Shown piece by piece: positions 9,803 to 18,495 of a stretch of DNA of 64,000 nt. The DNA is from Shewanella maritima (GTDB taxonomy: Bacteria > Pseudomonadota > Gammaproteobacteria > Enterobacterales > Shewanellaceae). Every line of letters begins with the position of its first letter. Within the stretch, counting starts at the first letter, position 1. The stretch covers positions 2,944,001 to 3,008,000 of the forward strand of contig NZ_CP036200.1 in NCBI RefSeq assembly GCF_004295345.1. The letters are read 5' to 3'. The translations under genes and the position numbers were made by a program. The notes under the pieces are model-generated. The model had not been told where the DNA came from, made no database searches, and saw only the letters and a list, made by a program, of their open reading frames with translations.

Positions 9803-11926
9803 TTAAAAAGCGTACTTGACGCTTGCTTTAAATGAGCGTGGTGCGCCAGGCATTACCCATGCGTCTGAGTAAGAGTTGGCGTAGTATTCTTCGTTAAGAA
9901 TATTGTCGATGTTGAGGTTAACTTCTAGATTATCTGTGATCTGTAGGTTGGCAAATAGGTTAACCACAGTGTAGCTAGGTAAATCAAAATCCTGCTCGAG
10001 GAAGTCACCTAATTGCTTGCCAACGTATTTCACCAAGAAACCACCGCTACCTTCATAGCTGGCGATATCAGTATAGTGACGCACCATGATGTTACCGCTG
10101 TGCTTAGGTACGTTGCCAAGGCGTGCGCCTTCTTCAATTACATACCAGTCCCAAAGGGTGATCTCTTTGGCGTTCTTAGCATCAATGTAAGCATAAGCCA
10201 TCGACACTTCAGTATTGTCGGTAAGGTTGTAAATCATATCGAACTCAAAACCTTCACTGGTGGCCTCACCAATGGCTTCGGTTGTGCCATCACCATTTGG
10301 GCTACTCGCAAGAATATTGCGTTTTTCAGTGGTGAATAGCGAAGCTGTGCCCGAGAATCCATAGCTACCAAGATCCCACTTCATTCCGATTTCGTAAGAC
10401 TTACTTTCCTCTGGGTCGTGACCATTACCTTGTGCATTGGTACCAGAGTTCGGGCGGGCACCTTCAGAGTAGCTAGCGTAAATGCGTGCCTGTTCAGATA
10501 GCTCATAAACCAAACCTAGACGAGGGTTGAAGTATGATTTTGAGGTGCTGGTTTTGCGGTTGTTATCTAATCGATAGGTAATATCTTGCGTGAAATGGTC
10601 ATAGCGCATGCCAAGCATAACTTTCCAATCATCTGATAAGTCGATTTGATCTTGAACATAAAGGCCTTGACCGCTTTGCTCTTCAACGTCAGAGGTGTTG
10701 TCGATCATATCTGGCAAAACGTCACGATATACTGGGTTATCGTAATCTACTGCGTAGTCAGCCGCAGTGTCGTCATTTCCCTTGCCGTGGCGGTAACGTA
10801 AGATGTAGCGGTCTAATTCATACTCGTATGCATCACCACCAATTAATAGATTGTGGGTTAGACCAAACAGCTCTGCCGAGCCACTAAATTCAAAGCGAGC
10901 GGACAAATCATTGGCGTCAAATTCACGGTAACGGCGTTGACGCACTACTGTGTTAGTGTCTGCATCGTACCATCTAGGCTCAGTCACACTGCCTTCAAAT
11001 GATGAGGTGCGGTAGCTTAACCCTGCCATTAATGCCCAATCGTTGGAGAAGTCATGCTGCATTTGTAACTGGTGGCCAAGGGCTTTAATTTCAACAGGAC
11101 CATCAGCTGGCTCGCCATAAAAACGTGAGCTTGAGAAGTCTTTGCCTTCTACGTGCACAATACCACGGTCCATATCAGCTTCTTGATTGAGGTATTCAAG
11201 TTCATAGCTGACGATGGTGTCTTTACCTAGCTGATACAAGAATGAAGGTGTAAGTACGGTTTTCTTTTTGGTGACCGTGTCACGGTAGCTTTCAGCATCT
11301 TCATAAGCACCGTTAATACGAAATGCTAAATCTTTAGTTAGCTCGTTAGTGTAATCGCCTTCAGCACGGTAGGTATTGAAGCTACCACCGGTTAATTTGA
11401 AGTAACCTTCCTCGAAAAACTGCGGTTTCTTGGTAATGATGTTGACGGTACCGCCTGGCTCACCGCGCCCGTATAGCGCTGAGCTTGGGCCTTTCATGAC
11501 TTCCATGACTTCAACGTTTGACATATCACGGTTACCGCTAAAGCCGCGACCTGCGCTAAAACCGTTAATTAGGTAACCCGATGGTAGATTTTCATCGCCC
11601 GCGAAGCCGCGGATTGCAAACATGTCCCATAAGCCACCAAAGTCATTTTGACGCGTAACACCACTCACTAGCTCTAATGAGTCTTGTAAACTGGTGATCC
11701 CCACAGCTTCTAGCTTTTCAAAGGTCACTTTTGAAATGGCTTGAGGCAGATCTTTCTCTTGCACGTTACCGCGATACGCTTGACGTAAGCCTGTCACTTC
11801 AATGACTTCAACATCTTGATCTACATTGGTTGTGGTTTCTGCGGCAAAGGTGGTGCCGGGTATCGCTAGCGCGGCGCCGATACAAAGACTGAGTGTCTTG
11901 AGTGGGCTCTTGAAAGCATGTTTCAT
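9803..11926 (-). CDS. TonB-dependent siderophore receptor
   Basis: Outer-membrane 22-strand barrel for TonB/ExbBD-energised uptake of a ferric siderophore. The 707-residue product has a signal peptide ending near TTFAAE, a TonB-box-like EVIEVTGLR at about residues 40-48, and a plug domain with DLPQAISKVTFEKLEA, VSGVTRQNDFGG, IRGFAGDENLPSGYLING and VMKGPSSALYGRGEPGGTVN. The barrel ends in the aromatic residue of KASVKYAF, needed for BAM recognition. It matches the ferrichrome/ferrioxamine-type siderophore receptor family. No clear Fur box was identified upstream. It appears monocistronic. Confidence 0.92.
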   Translation of the reverse strand: MKHAFKSPLKTLSLCIGAALAIPGTTFAAETTTNVDQDVEVIEVTGLRQAYRGNVQEKDLPQAISKVTFEKLEAVGITSLQDSLELVSGVTRQNDFGGLWDMFAIRGFAGDENLPSGYLINGFSAGRGFSGNRDMSNVEVMEVMKGPSSALYGRGEPGGTVNIITKKPQFFEEGYFKLTGGSFNTYRAEGDYTNELTKDLAFRINGAYEDAESYRDTVTKKKTVLTPSFLYQLGKDTIVSYELEYLNQEADMDRGIVHVEGKDFSSSRFYGEPADGPVEIKALGHQLQMQHDFSNDWALMAGLSYRTSSFEGSVTEPRWYDADTNTVVRQRRYREFDANDLSARFEFSGSAELFGLTHNLLIGGDAYEYELDRYILRYRHGKGNDDTAADYAVDYDNPVYRDVLPDMIDNTSDVEEQSGQGLYVQDQIDLSDDWKVMLGMRYDHFTQDITYRLDNNRKTSTSKSYFNPRLGLVYELSEQARIYASYSEGARPNSGTNAQGNGHDPEESKSYEIGMKWDLGSYGFSGTASLFTTEKRNILASSPNGDGTTEAIGEATSEGFEFDMIYNLTDNTEVSMAYAYIDAKNAKEITLWDWYVIEEGARLGNVPKHSGNIMVRHYTDIASYEGSGGFLVKYVGKQLGDFLEQDFDLPSYTVVNLFANLQITDNLEVNLNIDNILNEEYYANSYSDAWVMPGAPRSFKASVKYAF

Positions 11927-12367
11927 TTGACGAACTTCCTTATTTGGTTTGCCTGGGCAAACTCAGTTTGTGTTATTGAAGCAAAGGTTGTTGCTTCAAT
12001 GATTTGTCGATTCCAACGCCCTAATTCTACTGAGCATTGAATTTGCTAAATGAGATTTATTTCAGGTTTTGACAAAAACGGCGGGAGTATAACAGTAAAA
12101 TGATATAAGGTAACATTGTTAATGTAAGTTTATGTGATCTTTGCGTTTTGGATTGCGTGTAGGAGTTGGATATTTGGGCTTGTGTTGATTTGCTTGGAGT
12201 CTGGCTTGAATGTTACATAATGTAGCAGCCTCTTGAGAACACAGTCGCTGCTTTGGTATGTTGCATAACTGTTGTGTTTAGCTGTTTTCAGCTGAGTTGG
12301 TATCGCAGCTGCATTGTATTGTCGTATGAAGTGTTCACGGAATTTTGCATAAAAAGGACTTTTAATA
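11927..12367. other. Intergenic region without a recognised gene
   Basis: An AT-rich 441-base spacer between the divergent receptor gene and the small membrane-protein gene. It must hold both promoters. Near 12049-12066 there is an imperfect dyad (aaatgagatttatttca) that only weakly resembles a Fur half-site. A 94-codon open frame on the minus strand (12130-12414) lacks a ribosome-binding site and protein-like composition, so I do not call it. Confidence 0.5.
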
Positions 12368-12580
12368 ATGGCTTTGGATGTATCGGTTTTTGGCTCATTT
12401 ATCCTGCTGTTCATGGTGATAATTGGGCTTATTAGTTATTTTCTCGGTAGACGAAAAACAAACCACCCAATAATTACTGCGGTGATTGGTATGTTCGTGA
12501 GTTTTATTCCATTTGCAGGATTGATTTACGTGGCGTTTTTGGCGTTGAAGCAAGATGTTAACCATGGCTCAGTGAGCTAA
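12368..12580 (+). CDS. Small two-helix membrane protein, unrecognised
   Basis: A 70-residue protein with two predicted membrane helices (about residues 8-25 and 36-60) joined by a short basic loop containing GRRKTNH, and a short polar C terminus. AAGGAC precedes the ATG at a good distance, and an intrinsic terminator follows, so it appears to be a genuine monocistronic gene. I do not recognise the family. A small envelope or stress protein is possible, but that is inference. Confidence 0.65.
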   Translation: MALDVSVFGSFILLFMVIIGLISYFLGRRKTNHPIITAVIGMFVSFIPFAGLIYVAFLALKQDVNHGSVS

Positions 12581-12618
12581 TACTTAAAATTTAATCTGCA
12601 ATAGGTATCGAGACAATG

Positions 12619-12645
12619 GCTCATCAGAAACAAATGAGCCTTTTT
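12619..12645 (+). terminator. Intrinsic terminator
   Basis: Stem GGCTCAT / ATGAGCC with an eight-base loop, followed by TTTTT, downstream of the small membrane-protein gene. Confidence 0.8.
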
Positions 12646-12799
12646 AGATGATTAAAACTGTCTTGGAAACTCTAACCAGGCATCTCGCTGCTATCACATC
12701 ACCTTTGCCTCCATGCTGACCAATCCTTCTCATGTATTTGATTATCTAATCGCAGTGAATCTTGAAGAACTAGTTATGTTTTAGCGAGAGCAATGCTCA

Positions 12800-13708
12800 C
12801 TAGGGCTGTTCTTTCGCCATATCTGTGACCAACAAATCGACCATGGCGCGAACCTTAGCCGATAAATAAGTCTTACTCGGGTAGATGGCAAACACATCGA
12901 TATGTGTGTGATGGTAGTCGTCGAACAGGGTGACTAATTGACCTATATCCAATAAGTTGCCCAAGGTGAACTCAGGTAATCTGCAAATGCCGTGGTGATC
13001 TAACACCATCGCCACTTCCATTGCTGAGCTGTTACAACCAACGTACTGCCCAACGTCTACAAAGGTATCTTGCTTATTGGCATGACTAAATTGCCAGCGA
13101 GTAGGCTGCTTGAGATTGCTATAACAAATACATTTATGATCGACTAATTGCGCTGGCTCGGTTGGGGTGCCGTATTGCTTGAGGTACTCAGGCGTTGCCA
13201 CCGTATAGCCTTTGAATGAGCGTAGGCGCTTGCAAACTAAAGTCGAGTCATCGAGCTGCGCTGTGGCGCGGATGACCAAGTCAAATCCATCTTGAATGAC
13301 ATCGACATGACGATCGCTTAAATCTAAGTCGAGGGTCACATCTGGATACAGGTTCAAGTATTTAGACAGTACAGGTTGTAAGTACCTTAGTCCCAGTGAC
13401 ACTGGGCAACTAATCTTAAGCTTGCCGCTAGGTTGTTGCAGCTTGTTGTCTAACATCCCTAGCGCTGTTTTGGCATCATTAACCATTTGCTGGCATTGGC
13501 GATAAAACACCTCACCTTCAGGGGTTAAGCTTTGCGAGCGAGTCGTGCGGTTGAGCAGGCGGGTGCCAATTCTTTGCTCCAGCTTATTGAAGGTTTTGCT
13601 GATATGTGAGGTTGAGTGTCCGGTGGCTTCTGCGGCAGCAGAGAAGCTTTGTAATTCGACTATCTTGGTAAAAATAACCATGCCATCAAATAATTGCGTT
13701 TCTTGCAT
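12800..13708 (-). CDS. LysR-family transcriptional regulator, CrgA-like
   Basis: A 302-residue LysR-type regulator of the CrgA/DmlR branch. The N-terminal helix-turn-helix reads FTKIVELQSFSAAAEATGHSTS, then ISKTFNKLEQRIGTRLLNRTTR, followed by SLTPEGEVFYRQC. The C-terminal effector domain includes LDLDLSDRHVDVIQDGFDLVIR, typical of this branch. It is divergent from an NADPH-dependent FMN reductase gene across 277 bases, and this arrangement suggests it regulates the reductase in response to quinones or oxidants; that target is inferred. Confidence 0.88.
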   Translation of the reverse strand: MQETQLFDGMVIFTKIVELQSFSAAAEATGHSTSHISKTFNKLEQRIGTRLLNRTTRSQSLTPEGEVFYRQCQQMVNDAKTALGMLDNKLQQPSGKLKISCPVSLGLRYLQPVLSKYLNLYPDVTLDLDLSDRHVDVIQDGFDLVIRATAQLDDSTLVCKRLRSFKGYTVATPEYLKQYGTPTEPAQLVDHKCICYSNLKQPTRWQFSHANKQDTFVDVGQYVGCNSSAMEVAMVLDHHGICRLPEFTLGNLLDIGQLVTLFDDYHHTHIDVFAIYPSKTYLSAKVRAMVDLLVTDMAKEQP

Positions 13709-13985
13709 TCTAATTAACCCCGTTTTACCAAGCTTTCAGGTACAGCTTCTCGTTTGTTCAGATAGCAATGTATGGAAATAAACTTAACTTATTGTGAGTT
13801 ATTGTTAGTTAAATGGAAATAATTATTTTCTTATCACTGGGTTAATCAGCGCGATAATTGTGGTTAAAGTAGACACATATCGATTCAACTCCAGCCCGTT
13901 TGGGGGTTACCAGCCTTGGTTACTCAGGCTACTAAGACTCAGGTGATAAGAGCTTAGGGTTAACCGTTACAGATAAGGACACGCC

Positions 13986-14513
13986 ATGAAAATTTTAGCT
14001 TTTGCTGCCAGCAGCAGCCGTCAGTCAATTAATAAAACCTTTGCAACTTATGCTGCAAATTTAGTTGAAGGTGCCGAGGTTGAGGTACTGGATATCAACG
14101 ATTTTGAAATCCCACTGTTTAGTGAAGATAGAGAGAAAGAGCTAGGAAAACCAGCGTTAGCCCAAGCCTTTTACGACAAAATTAGTGAGGCCGATGCGTT
14201 GGTGATCAGCTTTGCCGAACATAATGGTTCATATACTGCAGCGTATAAAAACCTATTTGATTGGACATCGCGCATTGATATGAAGGTGTATCAAGGTAAA
14301 CCAGCACTGCTGCTTGCGACTTCGCCAGGGCCTGGTGGTGCTAAATCCGTGCTAGGCGCCGCGACGACTTCAGCCCCTTATTTTGCTGCTGATGTTAAAG
14401 CGAGCATTTCTTTGCCAAGTTTTTACGACAACTTTGATGTGGCTACTCAGTCAATTAAAGATGATGCCATCGCCACTGAATTAGCGGTTGCGGCTAAGGC
14501 GCTCAAAGGCTAG
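13986..14513 (+). CDS. NADPH-dependent FMN reductase family protein
   Basis: Cytoplasmic flavodoxin-fold reductase of 175 residues, probably a quinone, azo or chromate reductase. The phosphate/FMN-binding loop ILAFAASSSRQSINK begins at residue 3, and the family signature appears as ISFAEHNGSYTAAYKNLFDW, where the usual PEYN is changed to AEHN. LATSPGPGGA forms a second flavin-contact loop. A strong AAGGA lies seven bases upstream. The neighbouring divergent LysR gene is the likely regulator. Confidence 0.87.
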   Translation: MKILAFAASSSRQSINKTFATYAANLVEGAEVEVLDINDFEIPLFSEDREKELGKPALAQAFYDKISEADALVISFAEHNGSYTAAYKNLFDWTSRIDMKVYQGKPALLLATSPGPGGAKSVLGAATTSAPYFAADVKASISLPSFYDNFDVATQSIKDDAIATELAVAAKALKG

Positions 14514-14578
14514 TGCTTTCATGTCTTGATCTGTTACTGCAGCAGCTATCATCAAGTGCGCTGTGATGGTAGCGCTAT

Positions 14579-14625
14579 AGCCCTTAATAAAGCTGATTGA
14601 AATGACGCTTTGTATAAGGGCTTTA
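14579..14625 (+). terminator. Stem-loop between convergent genes
   Basis: AGCCCTTA / TAAGGGCT with nested AAAGC / GCTTT forms a two-step hairpin, followed by only a short T-run. It is a probable but weak terminator between the FMN reductase and the outer-membrane protein gene. Confidence 0.5.
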
Positions 14626-14645
14626 GCTAATGCTGTTAGATTCTA

Positions 14646-16292
14646 TTAGAAATGGTTACGCACCTGGAAGCGAAACTCCCAGCTGTTGATCTGCTCACCT
14701 TGGGTGAATGGTCTGGCAAAGTCGATATGAGCGATGTTGCCATAACTGGATTTAGATGAGTAAATACGGGCACCAATACCAATACTGCCAATCACATCAT
14801 TAATTTCATTGTTTTCATCAGTGCCGCCAAATGCTTGCCCTATATCGGTAAACACCGCCCAACCTAAGCTTGCTAGCTGCCAGAGATTGATGTTGGGATA
14901 GTTACGAATTTCCCCTGTTAATGCCCATTGATTGTCGCCATGCTGGTAATCATTTGGATAGCCGCGAATACCTGTATCGTCTCCTAGGGCGAAAGTCTCG
15001 TCGAGGAAGTTATTTTGCGAGCTAGCCAATTTGGCTTTGGCGTAAGCGGTCCACTTAGGGGTGATTTGATAAAAATACTCACTCTTTAAAATCAGCTTGT
15101 AGTAATCATCTTGAGTGGTTTGCAGCACAGCTTCAGCATTTAGTGAGCTAAGTAGTAGGTGATCGCCACTGGCATAACCTTTACTGGAATACCAGTTAAG
15201 ATGGTAGCCTGGCTGGTTGTCTTTGCGGGTATCATTTAGCTCTAACCCTAAGCGAAAGTAGTGATACCAACCTAAATTGAAGTCCTCGTTATTGTTAATA
15301 AGGTAAATGTTATTCAAGACTTTAAAGTCATCTTCAATATATTCATAGCCCATCCAAGGATAGGCAAAATCACGATCTTTCGGTAGCTCACTATCAGGCA
15401 GAGTTTCTAGATTGCTAAAGGTGTTTTTATCGTAGGTGACACCAAACGATAGTCTGTGTAAGTCTTGCTGACTCTTTTGTAATAAGTAGCCAAACTTGGC
15501 ATCTAGGTATTGCTGCTGGTGCTCAAATTGATTCACTTCGACACCATTTTGCCTAACGGTATCGGTTTGTGTGTTGTCGAACACTTGCCCGCCATACATG
15601 TACTGAGTGTCGAGGGCATAAAACGGCTTGTTAAAGGTGAAGTGGGTGGAGGTACCGTCGCTGTTATCTTGAAAGTTAAAGCCGACTTTAGCGTGTTTTA
15701 TCCAGCGAAATGGTGCTTTGGCAGAAAACAAGTAACCAGTGCGGTCAGCGTTAGATTTGTACTTAATGCGAGTGGCAATACCTGTGCCGAGAAGGTTGTC
15801 TTCCTTGATCCCAATTGAGAATTTGGTCTCACCGCCACTAGTACCAAAACTGGCTGTGGGTAATAGCGACCAGTTATCCCAGGTTTCTACCACGACTTGT
15901 TTTTGCGCCTTGGCTGACTCTTCAGCATCAGGATCATCCACGTCACTCATAGTGACTTTGGCGTCACGAATATATGCCTCTGTTCGCAATAGCCTTTGGG
16001 CTTCTTCAATTTGTCTTTGGTTAACCTCATCTCCCTCTTCAAAGGGCAGGTTGGCTAGAGTCGTGCTTTCAAGAGTGTTGATATGAAGGAAATTAGCCCA
16101 TTCGTGGATGAAAAACGAGTCGGGATCTGACAGGTCAAAAATAGGGTGGCTAACCACAATAATATTGCCAACCTTGGATTTTATTAGGTCGTCAGGTTGA
16201 GTTTTTGCTTGTGTTTGTGCGTCGTTAGCCTGCACAGAAAGCTGGCTAAAACCTAGAGCCAAACAGCTTAATTGGGCAATTAATCGAAGCAT
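14646..16292 (-). CDS. Omp85-like outer-membrane barrel protein with POTRA-like region
   Basis: A 548-residue predicted outer-membrane protein. After a signal peptide ending near SVQAND, residues about 45-135 look like a POTRA-type module (FEEGDEVNQRQIEEAQRLLR, AYIRDAKVTM, KQVVVETWDNW). The rest is an amphipathic beta-barrel with the late LGDDTGIRGYPN segment, matching the RGY/F motif of BamA-family barrels, and an aromatic C-terminal end (FRFQVRNHF). It is smaller than BamA (one POTRA-like region, not five). No TpsA exoprotein or TamB gene is adjacent. Cargo or function unknown. Confidence 0.75.
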   Translation of the reverse strand: MLRLIAQLSCLALGFSQLSVQANDAQTQAKTQPDDLIKSKVGNIIVVSHPIFDLSDPDSFFIHEWANFLHINTLESTTLANLPFEEGDEVNQRQIEEAQRLLRTEAYIRDAKVTMSDVDDPDAEESAKAQKQVVVETWDNWSLLPTASFGTSGGETKFSIGIKEDNLLGTGIATRIKYKSNADRTGYLFSAKAPFRWIKHAKVGFNFQDNSDGTSTHFTFNKPFYALDTQYMYGGQVFDNTQTDTVRQNGVEVNQFEHQQQYLDAKFGYLLQKSQQDLHRLSFGVTYDKNTFSNLETLPDSELPKDRDFAYPWMGYEYIEDDFKVLNNIYLINNNEDFNLGWYHYFRLGLELNDTRKDNQPGYHLNWYSSKGYASGDHLLLSSLNAEAVLQTTQDDYYKLILKSEYFYQITPKWTAYAKAKLASSQNNFLDETFALGDDTGIRGYPNDYQHGDNQWALTGEIRNYPNINLWQLASLGWAVFTDIGQAFGGTDENNEINDVIGSIGIGARIYSSKSSYGNIAHIDFARPFTQGEQINSWEFRFQVRNHF

Positions 16293-16360
16293 TACTCATC
16301 CTTTTATTATTGTCGTTATTCCATTACACGCTTAAAAGGTGTTCATTAATAACACACGTG

Positions 16361-16435
16361 AAAATGGTTTGAGTCAAGCAATATAAGTGGTTGAGTTAAG
16401 TATAGTCGCTTGAGCCAAACTTAATTGGCTCAATG
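16361..16435. repeat. Degenerate TTGAGYCAA-type repeats
   Basis: Four related segments (ttgagtcaag, ttgagttaag, ttgagccaaa and the inverse ttggctcaa) at roughly 20-base intervals lie between the Omp85-like and ThrE-like genes. They are diverged and of unknown role. Confidence 0.45.
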
Positions 16436-16494
16436 ACTTATAAGCAATTGCTAAATTGGATTGGTTAGCGCTAGGCTTGCTTTAGTTAGGGCGA

Positions 16495-17715
16495 CTACAG
16501 GGTTTTACGCGGTGGTACCACGACGTTGGCGAAGATAAGTCCAGCCACCAGTGACATGAAAATCAGGAAAATTTGTGCGCCAATATGGATTTGATTAAGC
16601 ATCACCTCGCCAGACACCAAAGCGTTTAGGCCAATATAGGTTTTACTGCCTGGCACTAGAATTACGATACCTTGCAGCAGTGCTATTGAGACGGGTGCCT
16701 TCATCCAGCGCGCATACAGATTGGAATAAATCCCCACAGCTAATGCGCCGACAAAAATACCAATCGATTCACCTAAATAGATGCCGCCAAGCATAGCTGA
16801 GAAGAAGGCGACAATGCCGGCAAAAATGCCCCAAGGAGAGTCTTTAAGGCGCGCTTTAAACAAAATTACCAGCGACATAGACAGGATAGGTACTGCGCTC
16901 CACATGGCCCAGGTTGGCAGCTTTTGCGGCTCTACAAATGGCACTTTGCCGAATATGGCGTAACCGATCGTCATGCCAAGAATCGCACCAAAATAGAGCT
17001 TAAACAGCAACATGGCGGCGTCCATAATTCGCGCGGTGCCGGAGATCAAATCTCGTGAGGCCAGTTCTGCAAGACCAAGCGTTAGCGCGAGGCCCGGAAT
17101 AAAGATGATGATGCCAGATAAAATAACAACAGGGATGTTAATACTGGGGTCAAAAGTCGCAATACCACAGGCGATAATGGCACAAACAATCGCTGACAAT
17201 GGCTCAAGCATTTCCGCCACGCGCTTGGAGCGCTCTGCCCAAAACACCAGTCCATACACCATTAAACCTAATAGTCCTGACCAGATAACATCATGCCAGC
17301 CTGTGCCCATCAACATGGCAAAGGCGCCGGAGCCAGCACCAAAGGCGAGCAAGCTAAGACCATGGCCATAAGGGTTCGGCTTGTTGATAATTTCATCTAA
17401 GCGCTCAAGGGCTTCATCAACTGAGCGCTGCCCCGAGCTAACCTCTTCAACAAGATCGAAAGCGCGGGCAAGTGAGCCTAGGTCAAGCTCGCCCGGTTTT
17501 ACCCTCGCGACGTGGTTATATTCTTGCTCGGTGTCATGTTGCAACACGAATGTCATCGAAGTTGGCGAGATCAGAAAATAACCCTCAATACCTAGGGTGC
17601 TAGATACCGACTGCAGGTGAGATTCTAGTCGATATGCTGGCGTACCAAACTTGTGCAACGCTTTACCTAATTTAATGATAAATCTGCGTTTTACGAGAAA
17701 GTCCTGATTGTCCAC
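16495..17715 (-). CDS. Threonine/serine exporter family protein (ThrE-like, fused halves)
   Basis: A 406-residue inner-membrane protein of the ThrE family. The first ~110 residues are soluble (KALHKFGTPAYRLESHL, GIEGYFLISPTSM), followed by about ten membrane segments. The N-terminal and C-terminal parts correspond to the YjjP-like and YjjB-like proteins that are separate in enterobacteria, here in one chain. SINIPVVILSGIIIFIPGLALTLGLAEL and LLQGIVILVPGSKTYIGLN are the paired LIPG-type signatures. Likely export of threonine, serine or succinate-type acids. The start appears to be GTG with a weak ribosome-binding site. Confidence 0.83.
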   Translation of the reverse strand: MDNQDFLVKRRFIIKLGKALHKFGTPAYRLESHLQSVSSTLGIEGYFLISPTSMTFVLQHDTEQEYNHVARVKPGELDLGSLARAFDLVEEVSSGQRSVDEALERLDEIINKPNPYGHGLSLLAFGAGSGAFAMLMGTGWHDVIWSGLLGLMVYGLVFWAERSKRVAEMLEPLSAIVCAIIACGIATFDPSINIPVVILSGIIIFIPGLALTLGLAELASRDLISGTARIMDAAMLLFKLYFGAILGMTIGYAIFGKVPFVEPQKLPTWAMWSAVPILSMSLVILFKARLKDSPWGIFAGIVAFFSAMLGGIYLGESIGIFVGALAVGIYSNLYARWMKAPVSIALLQGIVILVPGSKTYIGLNALVSGEVMLNQIHIGAQIFLIFMSLVAGLIFANVVVPPRKTL

Positions 17716-17961
17716 TTGGCGTTTTACACTCTTATTGTGATGTGATGACGATAGGGTTAAATCTTGGCGGCGATTCTATCTGAATCCTGCATTTGTTTAT
17801 AGTCGATAAATAGATAATTTGACCAAAAACTGTAGATTATTTGCTCGCTAGTTGTCACGATAGTTAAGAAACGGGAGCTATGCCAATCAAGCAAGCGTGT
17901 TTTCAACCTTTGAGAAAGTGCTGTTAGCTATTTGGTATAAGAACAATAACAAAGGAAGAGT

Positions 17962-18366
17962 ATGTCATTTTTAGTTAGTGGGTTATATGTGTCGCTTACT
18001 GCGCTGTTAATTATTGCGCTGTCTTTATACGTCATTAAGATGCGCCGTAAGCACCGAGTGGGAATAGGTGATGGTGAGCACAGGGAGTTGTCGATTGCTA
18101 TCCGCACTCAGGCAAATCTGATTGAGAATGCGCCCATCGTGCTGCTACTCATGGTGCTAGCAGAAGCCAATGGGCTTTCTATACTTTGGTTACACCTATT
18201 AGGTTGTGTTTGGTTGTTTGCGCGTATTATTCATCCTTACGGGTTAGTGAAGAGTAACGGCGGCATTCATTGGGGGCGTTACTATGGCATGGCGCTGACC
18301 TGGATTGTGGTGTTTGCGCTAGCGGGTGTTAACGTTGGTTTCTATCTTGGTCACTTATTGGATTAG
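17962..18366 (+). CDS. MAPEG family membrane protein
   Basis: A 134-residue inner-membrane protein with four predicted helices. The conserved block RTQANLIENAPIVLLLMVLAE and the later FARIIHPYGL are signatures of the bacterial MAPEG family (membrane-associated proteins in eicosanoid and glutathione metabolism), of which E. coli YecN is a member. AAAGGAAGAG precedes the ATG. The physiological role in bacteria is not established. Confidence 0.88.
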   Translation: MSFLVSGLYVSLTALLIIALSLYVIKMRRKHRVGIGDGEHRELSIAIRTQANLIENAPIVLLLMVLAEANGLSILWLHLLGCVWLFARIIHPYGLVKSNGGIHWGRYYGMALTWIVVFALAGVNVGFYLGHLLD

Positions 18367-18495
18367 CTTTGCAGGCACAGGTGCTGCGGTTGAGCGCTGC
18401 AATCTAATTCGCTTATTTGTTAGCTAAGTTATATACTCGCGCGCTGTTTGTTAGATTGGCTGTTTTTACAGCATGTGTCAGCGGTAGGTTATTTC

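Noticed and set aside
12045..12070. Possible Fur box upstream of the siderophore receptor
   Set aside because: Too few matches to the 7-1-7 Fur dyad; only one half resembles it.
12130..12414. A 94-codon minus-strand frame between the receptor and small membrane protein
   Set aside because: No ribosome-binding site, low-complexity polar composition, and it overlaps a better-supported gene.
17880..17945. Possible third copy of MITE family B upstream of the MAPEG gene
   Set aside because: Only short pieces (gtgctgttagc, tttggtata) agree; not above chance in AT-rich spacer.
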